Source: a virus. Taken from it: 53,085 bases of DNA. Positions 36,789 through 45,265 of this stretch are shown piece by piece. The stretch covers positions 1-53,085 of the IMG/VR virus record IMGVR_UViG_3300036790_000232, one strand, 5' to 3'. The notes beneath the pieces are model-generated. The model did no database searches. It was not told the DNA's origin and was given only the letters and a program-made list of their open reading frames with translations. Both the position numbers and the translations under genes were made by a program. Positions within the stretch are counted from its first letter, which is position 1. Every line of letters begins with the position of its first letter.

Positions 36789-37072
36789 AGTGGTGGCTGA
36801 CGGCACTGCAACTGCTCAAGGACGTGGTCGGCACGGGCCTGGGGGCATGGCTGCTCATCAGGCAGGGGCTGAGCGCGGTCCCCAACGGGGGACTGGAACT
36901 GACAGGGCTGTCACTCCTGGCCCCGGCGGCTATCTCGCACGTGGCCATGCTGCTGTTGTCCGGGCCGTCTGGTCCCGCGCCTGGTCATGGGGAGTCCTCG
37001 CCGCCGTCACCGTCGCCGTCACCGTCGCCCTCGTCGTCGCCTGCGGGAGGCCGTGATGCGCCTGGCGCTTAA
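36785..37072 (+). CDS. Putative holin
   Basis: 95 residues from GTG 36785. Two spans (WWLTALQLLKDVVGTGLGAWLL; LTGLSLLAPAAISHVAMLLL) are followed by a Ser/Pro-rich tail. The size, two spans and proximity to the endolysin fit a holin, though other membrane proteins of the cluster compete for the role. Confidence 0.5.
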   Translation: MKWWLTALQLLKDVVGTGLGAWLLIRQGLSAVPNGGLELTGLSLLAPAAISHVAMLLLSGPSGPAPGHGESSPPSPSPSPSPSSSPAGGRDAPGA

Positions 37073-37382
37073 CCGGCGGGTGAGTACGCCGCTGTGGTCG
37101 ATGGTGGTGCTGTTCGCGGTGGCGGTGGTGATCGGCGTGGCGGCGTACCTGGCGGCGGTGCACAACTACCAGGCGAGCCAGGCCGGCCAGCAGCGCCAGG
37201 GCGAGCTGCTTGAGCAGAAGCTGTGCACGTCCCTGGAACCGCTCGCCGGCGTGGCCAGGCTGAAGCCGCCCGCCGGCAACCCGGCTGACAACCCGTCGCG
37301 GGCGTTCGAGCAGCAGCTGGTGGTCAAGCTCGCGCCGCTTGCCCAGCTCGGCCCGGACCTCGGCTGTAAAGGGAAGCGATGA
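37056..37382 (+). CDS. Single-span membrane protein, spanin-like
   Basis: 108 residues from ATG 37056. One N-terminal span (MVVLFAVAVVIGVAAYLAAV) precedes an outside part with two Cys (KLCTSLEPL and GCKGKR). Type II anchoring and place in the lysis region recall i-spanins or envelope-lysis helpers; this remains a guess. Confidence 0.5.
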   Translation: MRLALNRRVSTPLWSMVVLFAVAVVIGVAAYLAAVHNYQASQAGQQRQGELLEQKLCTSLEPLAGVARLKPPAGNPADNPSRAFEQQLVVKLAPLAQLGPDLGCKGKR

Positions 37383-39019
37383 CTGACTACTCGATCGGCG
37401 GCTCGTCCGGCACCACGGGGCTGTCGCAGTGGGTGACCCCGACGCCGGCGGGGAAGATGGTGCTCGTCGACCCGGCCGACACCACGACGAACCCGCACGG
37501 GTCAGCCGGCGCGGACAAGTGGGCCACCCTCGCGGCGCTCGGCGCGGCGGTGCAGCCGGGGGTAATTAACATCGGGCTCGCCGGGGGCACCGGCACGAAC
37601 ACGAGCGCCGACACGACGCTCATCCAGGCCCTGATCAACGCGGCCCCGGCGGGCAGCACCATCCTGTTCGACAAGCTCTACACGGTCAGCAGCACGATCC
37701 AGTTCGCGGGCGGCCTCACCTACCAGGGCATCAACCAGGCCACCGGCCTGCAGATGGCCGACAGCAGCAACCTGGCCGCGCTCGCCGCCCCGGTCGGGTG
37801 GGCGGCCAACACCGCGACGCAGGCCAGCGCGCCGGTCACCATCCGGGACATGTACTTCGGCGGCCCGCCGTCGGTGCCGCAGGCCAGCGGCGACGGCCAC
37901 CTGCTCGTGATGAACAACTACTGGTCTTACGTCGAGGACTGCACGTTCGGCTACAACATCGGCGAGGGCATCAGGCTGGACGCCTGCACGGCGAACGGCA
38001 CGCAGATCATCAGCGGCGGGGGCGCGGTGCAGAACCGATTCCACCGCTGCCAGTGGTACCAGAACAACGGCGGCAGCCTCGCCTCCAACGACCCGTCCGG
38101 CGCGTTCACCGACGGCTACGTCACCGACAGTATCTTCGAGGCCGGCACCGGGGTTAACCCGGCGATCGCATTTGGGACGTTCGCGGGCTGGAAGATCGAC
38201 GGGAACCACTTCTTCGGCTACGACGGGTCCGTTATCGTCGGCCGCCCGTACGAGACCCGCGTGGTCGGCAACTACTTCGAGACGTGGGGCGACTCGGCCA
38301 CCAGCGACTTCTACATCGCGGTCGACTTCGGGTCAGTGTTCGTGGCCGACGGCGGCGCCGGGAGCGTCATCTCGGGGAACACGTTCAACCTGGGCGACGC
38401 TGGCAACGCGGGCAGCACACTGATCGCGGTCGCCTTCGCGGCCGCCTCCGGTGAGCAGGGCACCGTCGCGGTCACGGGCAACCAGTTCAGCGGGCCGACC
38501 GGCACGATCACCGGAACCATGTACGGCATCACCCTCAACGGCCAGGACAGCACCTCAACCGTAGTCGCCACCGTCGACGGGAACAGCTTCAGCGGCGTGT
38601 GGAACGGCGCCACGGTCTCGCTGTCGAACGAGGACTCCAGCGCGATCACCAACTTCACCGTCAACGGGTTCAACAGCGGCACCGCCGTGGGCCCCGTGGC
38701 CCCGGCGGTAACCGCCCTCACCTTCGGCACGAGCATCGCCGTCGACGCCGCTTTCGGCAACGCGTTCAACCTCACGCTCACCGCGAGCACCGGGACGATC
38801 GCCAACCCGACCAACCCGGTAGACGGGCAGGTCATCCGGTTCCGCATCAAGCAGGACGCCACCGGCTCGCGGACCGTGGCATGGGGCACCGCCTACGACT
38901 TCGGCGCGAGCAGTGCGCCGGTGCTGAGCACGGGCGCGAGCAAGACGGACATAGCGGCGTTCGAGTACGACGCGGGCATCAGCAAGTGGTGCTTCCTCGG
39001 CGCTGGGCTCGGTTACTGA
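37379..39019 (+). CDS. Beta-helix tailspike, pectate-lyase-like
   Basis: 546 residues from ATG 37379. Residues of about 80-430 show right-handed beta-helix spacing with repeated N-x-F and G-N-x-F turns (DCTFGYN, NRFHRCQWY, GNHFFGY, GNYFETW, GNTFNLG, GNQFSG, GNSFSGV). Residues 450-546 are a beta-rich C-terminal domain ending in EYDAGISKWCFLG, common on phage spikes. It probably binds or degrades a surface polysaccharide of the host. It is not next to the other tail genes but after the small membrane genes. Confidence 0.75.
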   Translation: MTDYSIGGSSGTTGLSQWVTPTPAGKMVLVDPADTTTNPHGSAGADKWATLAALGAAVQPGVINIGLAGGTGTNTSADTTLIQALINAAPAGSTILFDKLYTVSSTIQFAGGLTYQGINQATGLQMADSSNLAALAAPVGWAANTATQASAPVTIRDMYFGGPPSVPQASGDGHLLVMNNYWSYVEDCTFGYNIGEGIRLDACTANGTQIISGGGAVQNRFHRCQWYQNNGGSLASNDPSGAFTDGYVTDSIFEAGTGVNPAIAFGTFAGWKIDGNHFFGYDGSVIVGRPYETRVVGNYFETWGDSATSDFYIAVDFGSVFVADGGAGSVISGNTFNLGDAGNAGSTLIAVAFAAASGEQGTVAVTGNQFSGPTGTITGTMYGITLNGQDSTSTVVATVDGNSFSGVWNGATVSLSNEDSSAITNFTVNGFNSGTAVGPVAPAVTALTFGTSIAVDAAFGNAFNLTLTASTGTIANPTNPVDGQVIRFRIKQDATGSRTVAWGTAYDFGASSAPVLSTGASKTDIAAFEYDAGISKWCFLGAGLGY

Positions 39020-39702
39020 TGACGGTCACGCGAGGGCAGACCGCCACCGGGGTCAACGTCAACAGCGCCACCACGGCGGTACTGACGTTCGGGACGAACC
39101 CGGCTGCGGGGGCGAAGGTGCTGGTCTTCGTCGGCGGCACCGTCGCCCCGTCCGGCGTCGTCGACAACGGGACCACGCCGAAGACGTTCACCCGCGATGC
39201 CCACTTCACCAGCGGCACGTTCGGGCTGAACGACCTGTCCGTCTGGCGGGCCGACGGGATCACCCTGCCGGCGTCGGGGAGCTACCACGTCACGGTCACG
39301 TTCGGGTCGGCGGCGTTCGGGGTCACGGGCGCGCGCTCCTACGCCGGGGTGGCCACGGGTGCCCCGTCGGCCACCAACAGCGGCAGCGGCACCAGCGGCT
39401 CGGTCGCCACCGGCAACGTGACGCCTCCCGCGACCGGCAGCCTCGTGTTCGGCGGCTTCGTCGACGACACGGGCACAACTGAGACGATCACGCTGACCAC
39501 GTCCGGCGCGAGCAGCGTCTACTCGACCGGGAACGGGAGCATCGAGGCCGGCGCGGCGGCGGACAACATCGTCACCACGACGAGCGCGCAGGGCCTGGCG
39601 TGGACACTGTCAGACGCGCCGGACTGGGCGGGCATCGTCGCGGTCTACGCGGCGGCGGCAGCGCCGTCCGGTCACGGCCTCCTGCAAGTAGGGATCATCT
39701 GA
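39019..39702 (+). CDS. Putative tail fibre/surface protein
   Basis: 227 residues from ATG 39019 (TGATG). A Thr/Ser/Gly-rich beta protein (VTRGQTATGVNVNSATTAVLTFGTNPAAGAKVLVFVGG...). Similar domains occur at the ends of phage fibres. It may interact with the spike. Confidence 0.55.
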   Translation: MTVTRGQTATGVNVNSATTAVLTFGTNPAAGAKVLVFVGGTVAPSGVVDNGTTPKTFTRDAHFTSGTFGLNDLSVWRADGITLPASGSYHVTVTFGSAAFGVTGARSYAGVATGAPSATNSGSGTSGSVATGNVTPPATGSLVFGGFVDDTGTTETITLTTSGASSVYSTGNGSIEAGAAADNIVTTTSAQGLAWTLSDAPDWAGIVAVYAAAAAPSGHGLLQVGII

Positions 39703-39839
39703 TGACCTGCACCGCCTGCGGCTGCCCGAGTGGCACGCACCGCCACCACAACCACGGCACCTACTGCGGCCGGCCCGACGGCTGCAACCGCTACCGCCCC
39801 CGGCGCGACCGCTGGTGGCAGATCTGGAGGAAACCATGA
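39702..39839 (+). CDS. Cys/His-rich microprotein, 45 residues
   Basis: ATG 39702 (TGATG) to TGA 39839. CTACGCPSGTHRHHNHGTYCG has four Cys and four His in 21 residues, almost certainly metal-binding. Overlaps the endolysin start. I recall such small proteins next to endolysin genes in Streptomyces phages, with no known role. Confidence 0.5.
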   Translation: MTCTACGCPSGTHRHHNHGTYCGRPDGCNRYRPRRDRWWQIWRKP

Positions 39840-40429
39840 CACTCAACGGCATCGACGTCAGCGCCGCAGGCCAGGGCGCATCGTTCAACTGGAACACGTA
39901 CAAGGGCAAGGTCGGCTTCGCGTTCACCAAGGTCAGCGAGGGCCTGACCTTCACCGACCCGGACGCGCTGCGCAACATCGCGCAGATGCGCGCACTCGGC
40001 ATCACGCCCGGCGGCTACCACTTCCTCCACGCCGGGCTCAGCGGTGCCAGCCAGGCCGAGTACTTCCTGCAGGCCGCCAAGCGGGCCGGGCTCGGCGCGG
40101 GCTGCCTGCTCGCCCTCGACGCGGAAGACGGCGGCCTGGACGGGCTCACCGCGTTGCAGATGAACGGCGCGGCGGCCGGGTTCGCGGCCGAGCTCCAGAA
40201 GCACTTCCCCGGCTTCCACCCGGTGCTGTACACGGAGATCAGCATGGCGCCGGACCTTGTGAGCATGGGGCAGTGCCCGCTGTGGCTGGCCAACCCCAGC
40301 GGCGCGGTCATCAGGACCATCGGCCCGTGGAAGCAGGTCAGCTTCGAGCAGACCGGTCAGCGCGGCGTCGACACCGACGTGTTCTACGGTGACGCGGCGG
40401 CGCTGGCGAAGCTCACGGTCCCGGCCTGA
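39836..40429 (+). CDS. Endolysin, GH25 lysozyme
   Basis: 197 residues from ATG 39836 after GGAGGAAACC. GIDVSAAGQG, FAFTKVSEGLTF, GGYHFLHAG and the catalytic pair in LLALDAEDGG (Asp95, Glu97) define a GH25 muramidase. No separate cell-wall-binding domain is present, so it is a single-domain lysin. It cuts peptidoglycan at lysis, after holin action. Confidence 0.85.
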   Translation: MTLNGIDVSAAGQGASFNWNTYKGKVGFAFTKVSEGLTFTDPDALRNIAQMRALGITPGGYHFLHAGLSGASQAEYFLQAAKRAGLGAGCLLALDAEDGGLDGLTALQMNGAAAGFAAELQKHFPGFHPVLYTEISMAPDLVSMGQCPLWLANPSGAVIRTIGPWKQVSFEQTGQRGVDTDVFYGDAAALAKLTVPA

Positions 40430-40430
40430 G

Positions 40431-40751
40431 ATGCACTGGCTGCCCTGGTGGGCTTACCCGGCGGGCTGCTGCTTCCTGGTCGGCGGCGCGTGCGGGTGGC
40501 AGCTCGGCTACCTGCACCGTGGCCTGGTCGAGTGGGGGCGGCGCGCCGGGCGGCTGCTGGCGTGGCAGCGCAGGTACCGGGCGCGCGGCCCGCTGGTCAG
40601 CGCCTACCGGGAGCTGTGGCGCGGCAGTGAGCACCTGGCAGGCGCCTTCATTGAAAGTGCCCCGTGGATTACGGCCGGGGCCACGCCGTCGCAGAGAGCC
40701 GACCTCTGCGCCGTTTCCGTGGCCACCGAGGAGGCCGCGCGGCATCTGTAG
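40431..40751 (+). CDS. Single-span membrane protein after endolysin
   Basis: 106 residues from ATG 40431, 1 base after the endolysin stop. One span (WWAYPAGCCFLVGGACGWQLGYL) is followed by a basic helical part. It may assist lysis. Last gene of the late operon. Confidence 0.5.
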   Translation: MHWLPWWAYPAGCCFLVGGACGWQLGYLHRGLVEWGRRAGRLLAWQRRYRARGPLVSAYRELWRGSEHLAGAFIESAPWITAGATPSQRADLCAVSVATEEAARHL

Positions 40752-40755
40752 CCTG

Positions 40756-40778
40756 GTGCCGCCCGTACGCTGCGGCAC
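40756..40778. terminator. Convergent terminator after late operon
   Basis: GTGCCGC (40756-40762) pairs with GCGGCAC (40772-40778) around 9 bases. It lies between the plus-strand late genes and the oppositely oriented next genes, so it can serve both. Confidence 0.55.
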
Positions 40779-40785
40779 GCCAAGC

Positions 40786-40950
40786 CTAGCGCGCCCGGCG
40801 CATCAGGACCGCGAGCATCCGCAGGTCGCCCCGCGCCCGCTCCCGCTGCTCGTCGTCCAGCTCGTCCCACCGTTCCAGGAGCGCCGTCAGCGGCGGCGGC
40901 AGCGCCGGGCTCGCCACGGTCAGCAGGGCACGGCAGCATGACGAGTCCAA
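40786..40950 (-). CDS. Small helical protein, 54 residues
   Basis: Minus-strand TTG 40950 with GGAGGACCG just upstream. The sequence LTALLERWDELDDEQRERARGDLRMLAVLMRRAR is a charged helix. Start is uncertain because upstream codons in frame also remain open. Confidence 0.45.
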   Translation of the reverse strand: MDSSCCRALLTVASPALPPPLTALLERWDELDDEQRERARGDLRMLAVLMRRAR

Positions 40951-40982
40951 CGGTCCTCCGGGGGGCGGGCGCGAGTGCGCGG

Positions 40983-41210
40983 CTAAATCGTATCGCCCGG
41001 CTTCCGGTCCAGGTGCATCCAGTCCGGGCACGCCGGGTCCAGCTTCTCCCGGCGCACCACGTACCCGCAGATACTGCACACCGCCTCCGCCGGGTAATGC
41101 CACGGCAGCCGCAGGTTCGGAGGCAGCCCCGTGTTGCGGCCCGCCACCGAGTACGCCGACCCCGGCTTGATCGGCAGCTCGTGCGGGTCAGGACCCGGCC
41201 GCGCCGTCAA
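40983..41210 (-). CDS. Small zinc-motif protein, 75 residues
   Basis: Minus-strand TTG 41210, preceded by GGAGGACCGC as in the neighbouring TTG gene. CSICGYVV and later ACPDWMHLD suggest a metal site. Overlaps the upstream gene by 23 bases. Function unknown. Confidence 0.5.
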   Translation of the reverse strand: MTARPGPDPHELPIKPGSAYSVAGRNTGLPPNLRLPWHYPAEAVCSICGYVVRREKLDPACPDWMHLDRKPGDTI

Positions 41211-41451
41211 AGCGGTCCTCCAGGTAATCGACGAGGTGACCGAGCCGCACCCTCTCCGCCGTCACCGTCGTCCCGTCCTCCTCCCACACCGCCGTGTGCG
41301 GGTGGCCGGGGTCCGGGGCGCCGGCCGCGTTCACCGGCCGCAGCCACGTCACCCCCGGATGGCGGGCGAGGAACGCCTGCATCCGCGCCACGTCGTCCGT
41401 CCAGCCGCCCGCCTCCGACAGCGGCACCGGGCGCCTCCGGTTCGCGTCCAT
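41188..41451 (-). CDS. Hypothetical protein, 87 residues
   Basis: Minus-strand ATG 41451; the frame is open further upstream but that part would overlap another gene. MQAFLARHPGVTWLRPVNAAGAPDPGHPHTAVWEEDGTTVTAERVRLGHLVDYLE looks like a small alpha/beta domain common in actinobacterial genomes. Function unknown. Confidence 0.5.
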   Translation of the reverse strand: MDANRRRPVPLSEAGGWTDDVARMQAFLARHPGVTWLRPVNAAGAPDPGHPHTAVWEEDGTTVTAERVRLGHLVDYLEDRFDGAAGS

Positions 41452-41458
41452 CTCGGGC

Positions 41459-41605
41459 TCACTCCTCGTCCGGTTCGGTGCCGCGGGCGACCGCTGCCCA
41501 GTAGGCGCTGTTAAACGGCTTCGGCCCCTCAAGGCCGAGCACAGGGCGGTCCACGCCCTCCGGCTGGGCATCCGGGTCTACCCTCGTGGTGCCGAACCAG
41601 CTCAT
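41459..41605 (-). CDS. Hypothetical protein, 48 residues
   Basis: Minus-strand ATG 41605 in a TGATG junction with the upstream gene, with GGAG before it. MSWFGTTRVDPDAQPEGVDRP...GPKPFNSAYW. Accepted for coupling and codon use. Confidence 0.45.
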   Translation of the reverse strand: MSWFGTTRVDPDAQPEGVDRPVLGLEGPKPFNSAYWAAVARGTEPDEE

Positions 41606-41748
41606 CAGGAGTGCTCCTTAATCCACTGGTCCAGGTCCTCAACGGGCTGGCCGTCCTGGTCGATCGGGCCCTTGTAGCCGCTCTCGCGGAGGTCGAAGAA
41701 CCTCTTGTCGGCTGCCGTCTCCGGCTTGTCGTCTGCTCGCCTGCTCAT
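41605..41748 (-). CDS. Hypothetical charged protein, 47 residues
   Basis: Minus-strand ATG 41748 overlapping the next upstream stop. Highly charged (MSRRADDKPETAADKRFFDLRESGYKGPIDQDG). Function unknown. Confidence 0.45.
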   Translation of the reverse strand: MSRRADDKPETAADKRFFDLRESGYKGPIDQDGQPVEDLDQWIKEHS

Positions 41749-42116
41749 TGATCTCGTTTCCTCTCGGGTTCGACGGCGCCCCTGACCAGGGGCGCCCAGC
41801 TGGCCTCCCCGGCGGTCTCGCCGGGGAGCGTGTGAACGTAGTGGTGGTGCTCGATTACCTTCGGCGCGGTCATGTCGGCACGGAGGGCGGCGGCCTGCTC
41901 GGCGACCGACGCGGAGTAGTCCGGGTAGCGGTGCCGCATCCACACCGCGGCGCCGACGAGCAGGACGGCCAGGACCGCGAAGATGATCGCGAGGATCAGC
42001 ACGATGGTGGCCAGCCAGCCCGCGATCGCAACGGCCATGACAGCGGCGATTCCGGGGACGACAGGGATGTCCGGGCCGCCGCCCCCGGTGACCTGCCAGG
42101 TTCCGTGAAGGGGCAT
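41745..42116 (-). CDS. Membrane protein of the transfer-like block
   Basis: 123 residues from minus-strand ATG 42116, two bases after the upstream stop. One long hydrophobic stretch (about residues 18-58, AAVMAVAIAGWLATIVLILAIIFAVLAVLLV) gives one or two spans, followed by a cytoplasmic part with HHHYVHTL. Small membrane proteins next to TraB are typical of the Spd (spreading) genes of Streptomyces elements. Confidence 0.55.
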   Translation of the reverse strand: MPLHGTWQVTGGGGPDIPVVPGIAAVMAVAIAGWLATIVLILAIIFAVLAVLLVGAAVWMRHRYPDYSASVAEQAAALRADMTAPKVIEHHHYVHTLPGETAGEASWAPLVRGAVEPERKRDQ

Positions 42117-42118
42117 GG

Positions 42119-42352
42119 CTACCGCTCCGCCCATGCCTGCTGGAGCGACAGCTTCAGCTCGTGGACCTTCCGCGCGCCCAGCCGCCAGGTACGGCGCGTC
42201 CCCTTGCACCGCCCGCAGCGCAGGTGCAGGCGGGCGAACGCCCGGCACCAGCGGCAGTCACGCTCCGGGCTGGCGTACACGAACACCGCCCACGCGACGA
42301 CGGCCACCAGCACGATCGCCGCCGCGGCGAGTACCGCCTCGATAACGTGCAT
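42119..42352 (-). CDS. Membrane-anchored zinc-motif protein
   Basis: 77 residues from minus-strand ATG 42352. An N-terminal span (VLAAAAIVLVAVVAWAVFVYA) precedes CRWCRAFARLHLRCGRC, two CxxC motifs forming a zinc ribbon. Such small proteins accompany TraB/Spd genes in actinomycete elements. Function unknown. Confidence 0.55.
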   Translation of the reverse strand: MHVIEAVLAAAAIVLVAVVAWAVFVYASPERDCRWCRAFARLHLRCGRCKGTRRTWRLGARKVHELKLSLQQAWAER

Positions 42353-42353
42353 G

Positions 42354-42824
42354 TCACTCTCCCTCGTGCAGGCGCGGGCAGTCGTCCATCCCGCGCCAGT
42401 AGTTCTTGCACCCGTACTTCGGGCAGTCGCGGTCCCCGCAGGTGCCCGGCTCGTGGCCGTCGCCCTTCGGCCGCGGCGTGCGCGGCGGCCTGGTCTTGGC
42501 GGCCTTCTTGCGCGCGCGGTCGCGGGCCCGCCGCTCGGCAGCAGCCTGCTTGCGCCGCGCCGCCTGCCGCTCCCTGGCGGCCTTCCGCTTGCGCTGCCTC
42601 TCGGCGGTCGCGGCCTTCCGCTTGCGGCTCTTGAAGTCGCTCGGGGCGCGGCAGGTGTGCCGTAGGCCGCGGGGCTGATGGCACTTCAGGCAGTCCCACC
42701 CGACCGGGTTGCGCAGCGTGGTGCGACCCCGGCGTCGCCTGCCCGGCGAGCACGGGTGAGTACCGAAGCCGCGCGGATTCCCGCACGCCCCGCAAAGGAA
42801 GGGCCCGGTCAGCTTGAACCCCAT
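42354..42824 (-). CDS. Very basic protein with several CxxC motifs
   Basis: 156 residues from minus-strand ATG 42824. CGACGNPRG, DCLKCHQPRG and CGDRDCPKYGCKNYW flank a lysine/arginine-rich helix (about 65-115, KRKAATAERQRKRKAARERQ). Likely a nucleic-acid-binding protein with two or three zinc sites. It is the first gene after the TraB-like gene on this strand, separated by the 8-mer cluster. Confidence 0.55.
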   Translation of the reverse strand: MGFKLTGPFLCGACGNPRGFGTHPCSPGRRRRGRTTLRNPVGWDCLKCHQPRGLRHTCRAPSDFKSRKRKAATAERQRKRKAARERQAARRKQAAAERRARDRARKKAAKTRPPRTPRPKGDGHEPGTCGDRDCPKYGCKNYWRGMDDCPRLHEGE

Positions 42825-42885
42825 GGGGCCGGCATCCTTCGTTGTCGTCGATCAGCGCACGGAACCGCAAAACCGCAGGCCGGCG

Positions 42886-42980
42886 CGCGGCACGCCCCGC
42901 GGCACGGGCGGCGATGTGCCGCGCCCCGTGGCGTTTTCCCAGGTCAGCGCGTGCCGCGCCAGCGCGGCACATGTGCCGCG
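42886..42980. repeat. Six copies of GTGCCGCG: candidate TraB recognition (clt-like) site
   Basis: The 8-mer occurs forward at 42916, 42951 and 42973 and reversed at 42886, 42898 and 42963, giving an 18-bp palindrome at 42963-42980. This is the only non-coding gap of this block, directly behind the TraB-like gene. Streptomyces TraB proteins recognise clusters of 8-bp repeats (TRS) in the clt locus. The sequence differs from the pSVH1 TRS, as expected for another TraB. Confidence 0.55.
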
Positions 42981-42983
42981 GCA

Positions 42984-45086
42984 TCATGGCCGCCTCGCGG
43001 CGGCTAGGTCGGCCTTCTTGCACCCCTTGCGGTTGCTGCCAGCACGGCCGGGAGGCCACCGGACATCGGTGCTCGGCACGCCCCGGCCGCGCGCCGCGGC
43101 GCTCACCGACTCGGTGGTCGCGTCCGCGTGCCGCATCGGCCACCGCTTCTCAAGCCGCTCGGCGGCCGTCTCCCACCACAGCCCGGAGTCGCCCTCCATC
43201 ACGGCCAGGAGGTCGGCGACAATGTCCGACTCGGGCTCGTCGACCTCGAAGCCGGCCGCGTCACCGGACAGCGTGCGGTTCTTCTCCCGCAGCTTCCGCC
43301 CGGCGAGGCAGATGACCTCCGCGTCCTCGCCGTCGGCCAGGTAGGTCCGCACCGTGGGGGCGTCGTCCATCAGGGCGTACAGGATCCCGACGCCCTTGGC
43401 GTCGAGCGGCAGCCCGGAGGCGTCGTAGCCCTCGCCGTAGGATTCGTTGCCCATGACAGCCATGGACACGTCGCGGGTCGCGCACCGCAGCGCGAACCGG
43501 ACGATGAAGTTGTCGCGGAAGCGGGTGAACAGCCGCTGCACGTCGCCCGCGCCGACCTGGGCCGGCTTCTGGGAGGCGCCCACCAGGATCACCCCGGCCG
43601 ACGGGCCCAGCGCCCCGATCCGGGCCAGCAGGTTCGCGAACTCCTTGTTCTTCTTCTGGTCGTCCAGCTCGAAGTAGACCTGGAACTCTTCCAGGATCAC
43701 CACCTTGACGTGCAGGTCAGGACGCTTGTACAGCTGATCGGTCAGCTTCCCGTACGGGCATTCCGCTACCGTCAGCTTCTTTAGCTCGTCGTTCACGTGC
43801 ACGATGTGCTGGTCGATCTCGTACAGGGCGTCGAGGGCGCGCTGCACCGGGTCGCCGTCCTTCGTCGGGTGGGTGCCCTGGATGAACCGGTGCGCCACGT
43901 ACCGGAGTGACGGCCAGTCCGGGCTGGACTTGCCGTCGATCAGGATGATGTCGACGAACGGGTCCAGGGTCGCCCACAACGCGACCAGGCGGGCGGTGAA
44001 CGTCTTGCCCTTCCGGGGCTGCGCGCCGATCAGCAGCGACAGCCACATCAGGCAGAACGCGACCTTGCGGCCGAACTGGTCGAGCCCGAGCGGCATCTTC
44101 TGCCAGATGGACCGCTGCTTGCAGTCGAGCAGCGGCGTGCGCCCGGCGGCCTCGGACAGCGGGTCCGCGTCGAGGACCCGCACCGTGTGCCGCCGCTCGG
44201 ACTTCTTGTCGCGGGTGAAGTAGACCTGCGACTCGGCCACGTCCAGCCCGGACGCGATCTTGGACTTGGCGTTGACCACCGCGGCGAACGTGCCGCCGTA
44301 CGGCAGGATCACCACGACCTGGCTGCTCTTGTCGAGCACGTCACGGGACATCGTCGACCCGAACCCGAGGTGATCGGCCGTCTTCTTCGGGTCGGTCGAG
44401 CACAGGCCGGCGGCCTCGTAGGCGCGGATGATCCCGTCGCCGTTGATCTTCCGGATCAGCGGCGTCGTCACCGCGGACTGGACGATCGGCCGGTGCTTTG
44501 GCCTGCCCGCGTGAGCGAGCGGCGGCATGGCCACCGCGGCGACGATGAGCCACGCCCACCAGGGGGCGAACGCTGCGATCAACGTGAACGTGAGCAGGAT
44601 CGCGAACGCCTCAAGGCCGACCACGAATCCCCGCACGCGGCGGGTCTTGCGGGCCGCGGCCAGCAGGGCGCGGTACTCCGGCGAGTTACCCTCGACCACG
44701 GCCTTCGACCGCAGGTAGCCGTGCTCGGCCAGCCACCACCAGCTGACCTGCCGGCGAGTGAGCTTGACTGCGCCGACGCACGCCCAGACCGTGCCCATGA
44801 CCAGGTACATCGGGACGCGCAGCAGGTGGAACGCAGTGTGGAAGCGGGCGGCGTCACCGTGCTTGCCCGCCGTGCTCTTGATGCCCTTCCAGGTGCGGAG
44901 GTGCGCCGGGATGATCAGCTTGCGTTCCCCGCCGAGGGAGGGGATCTCGATTCCGTCGCCGTCGTGGACGGGCTCGGGCTTGGGTGCGGTCTCGTCCAGG
45001 GCGTGCTCGAAGGAGGTGTCGCGGGGGACCAGGTGCAGGTCCGGCACCGCGCCCTCGTCGTCGCCGGGGTGCAGCCGGGTCACCAT
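42984..45086 (-). CDS. FtsK/TraB-type DNA translocase
   Basis: 700 residues from minus-strand ATG 45086, overlapping the upstream stop; an upstream in-frame ATG 45125 is less likely. N-terminal membrane spans at about 92-107 and 153-187 are followed by an FtsK-like motor: Walker A GAQPRKGKT (354-362) and Walker B VVILEE (462-467). Residues of about 625-690 could form a winged helix for sequence-specific DNA binding. In Streptomyces conjugative elements TraB alone moves double-stranded DNA between hyphae. Adjacent DUF2637, Spd-like and GntR genes support TraB rather than chromosomal FtsK; a packaging or segregation role for the phage is an alternative. Confidence 0.8.
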   Translation of the reverse strand: MVTRLHPGDDEGAVPDLHLVPRDTSFEHALDETAPKPEPVHDGDGIEIPSLGGERKLIIPAHLRTWKGIKSTAGKHGDAARFHTAFHLLRVPMYLVMGTVWACVGAVKLTRRQVSWWWLAEHGYLRSKAVVEGNSPEYRALLAAARKTRRVRGFVVGLEAFAILLTFTLIAAFAPWWAWLIVAAVAMPPLAHAGRPKHRPIVQSAVTTPLIRKINGDGIIRAYEAAGLCSTDPKKTADHLGFGSTMSRDVLDKSSQVVVILPYGGTFAAVVNAKSKIASGLDVAESQVYFTRDKKSERRHTVRVLDADPLSEAAGRTPLLDCKQRSIWQKMPLGLDQFGRKVAFCLMWLSLLIGAQPRKGKTFTARLVALWATLDPFVDIILIDGKSSPDWPSLRYVAHRFIQGTHPTKDGDPVQRALDALYEIDQHIVHVNDELKKLTVAECPYGKLTDQLYKRPDLHVKVVILEEFQVYFELDDQKKNKEFANLLARIGALGPSAGVILVGASQKPAQVGAGDVQRLFTRFRDNFIVRFALRCATRDVSMAVMGNESYGEGYDASGLPLDAKGVGILYALMDDAPTVRTYLADGEDAEVICLAGRKLREKNRTLSGDAAGFEVDEPESDIVADLLAVMEGDSGLWWETAAERLEKRWPMRHADATTESVSAAARGRGVPSTDVRWPPGRAGSNRKGCKKADLAAARRP

Positions 45087-45265
45087 GCGAACCGCCTCCT
45101 GACGGGCTGGACGCCCCACCCGCACTCGGCCACCAGGATCGCGATGGACAGCCCGAGCGCCGCGAGGATCACGACGATGACGGCCGCGGCGACCGCGAGC
45201 GCCAGGTGCACGCCGAGGAAAGCCGCGGCGGCCGCCAGGACGGCGGCGAGGGCGCGGGCGATCAT
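45080..45265 (-). CDS. Small two-span membrane protein (Spd-like)
   Basis: 61 residues from minus-strand ATG 45265 in a TCATGA overlap. Almost entirely hydrophobic (ALAAVLAAAAAFLGVHLALAVAAAVIVVILAALGLSIAILVA), two spans. Placed between DUF2637 and TraB genes as in AICEs. It may be part of the spreading apparatus. Confidence 0.6.
   Translation of the reverse strand: MIARALAAVLAAAAAFLGVHLALAVAAAVIVVILAALGLSIAILVAECGWGVQPVRRRFAW

Noticed and set aside
41188-41571. Longer version of the 41188-41451 minus-strand gene starting at 41571
   Set aside because: The extra 40 residues overlap the coupled gene at 41459-41605 and have a spurious, Arg/Ser-rich composition.
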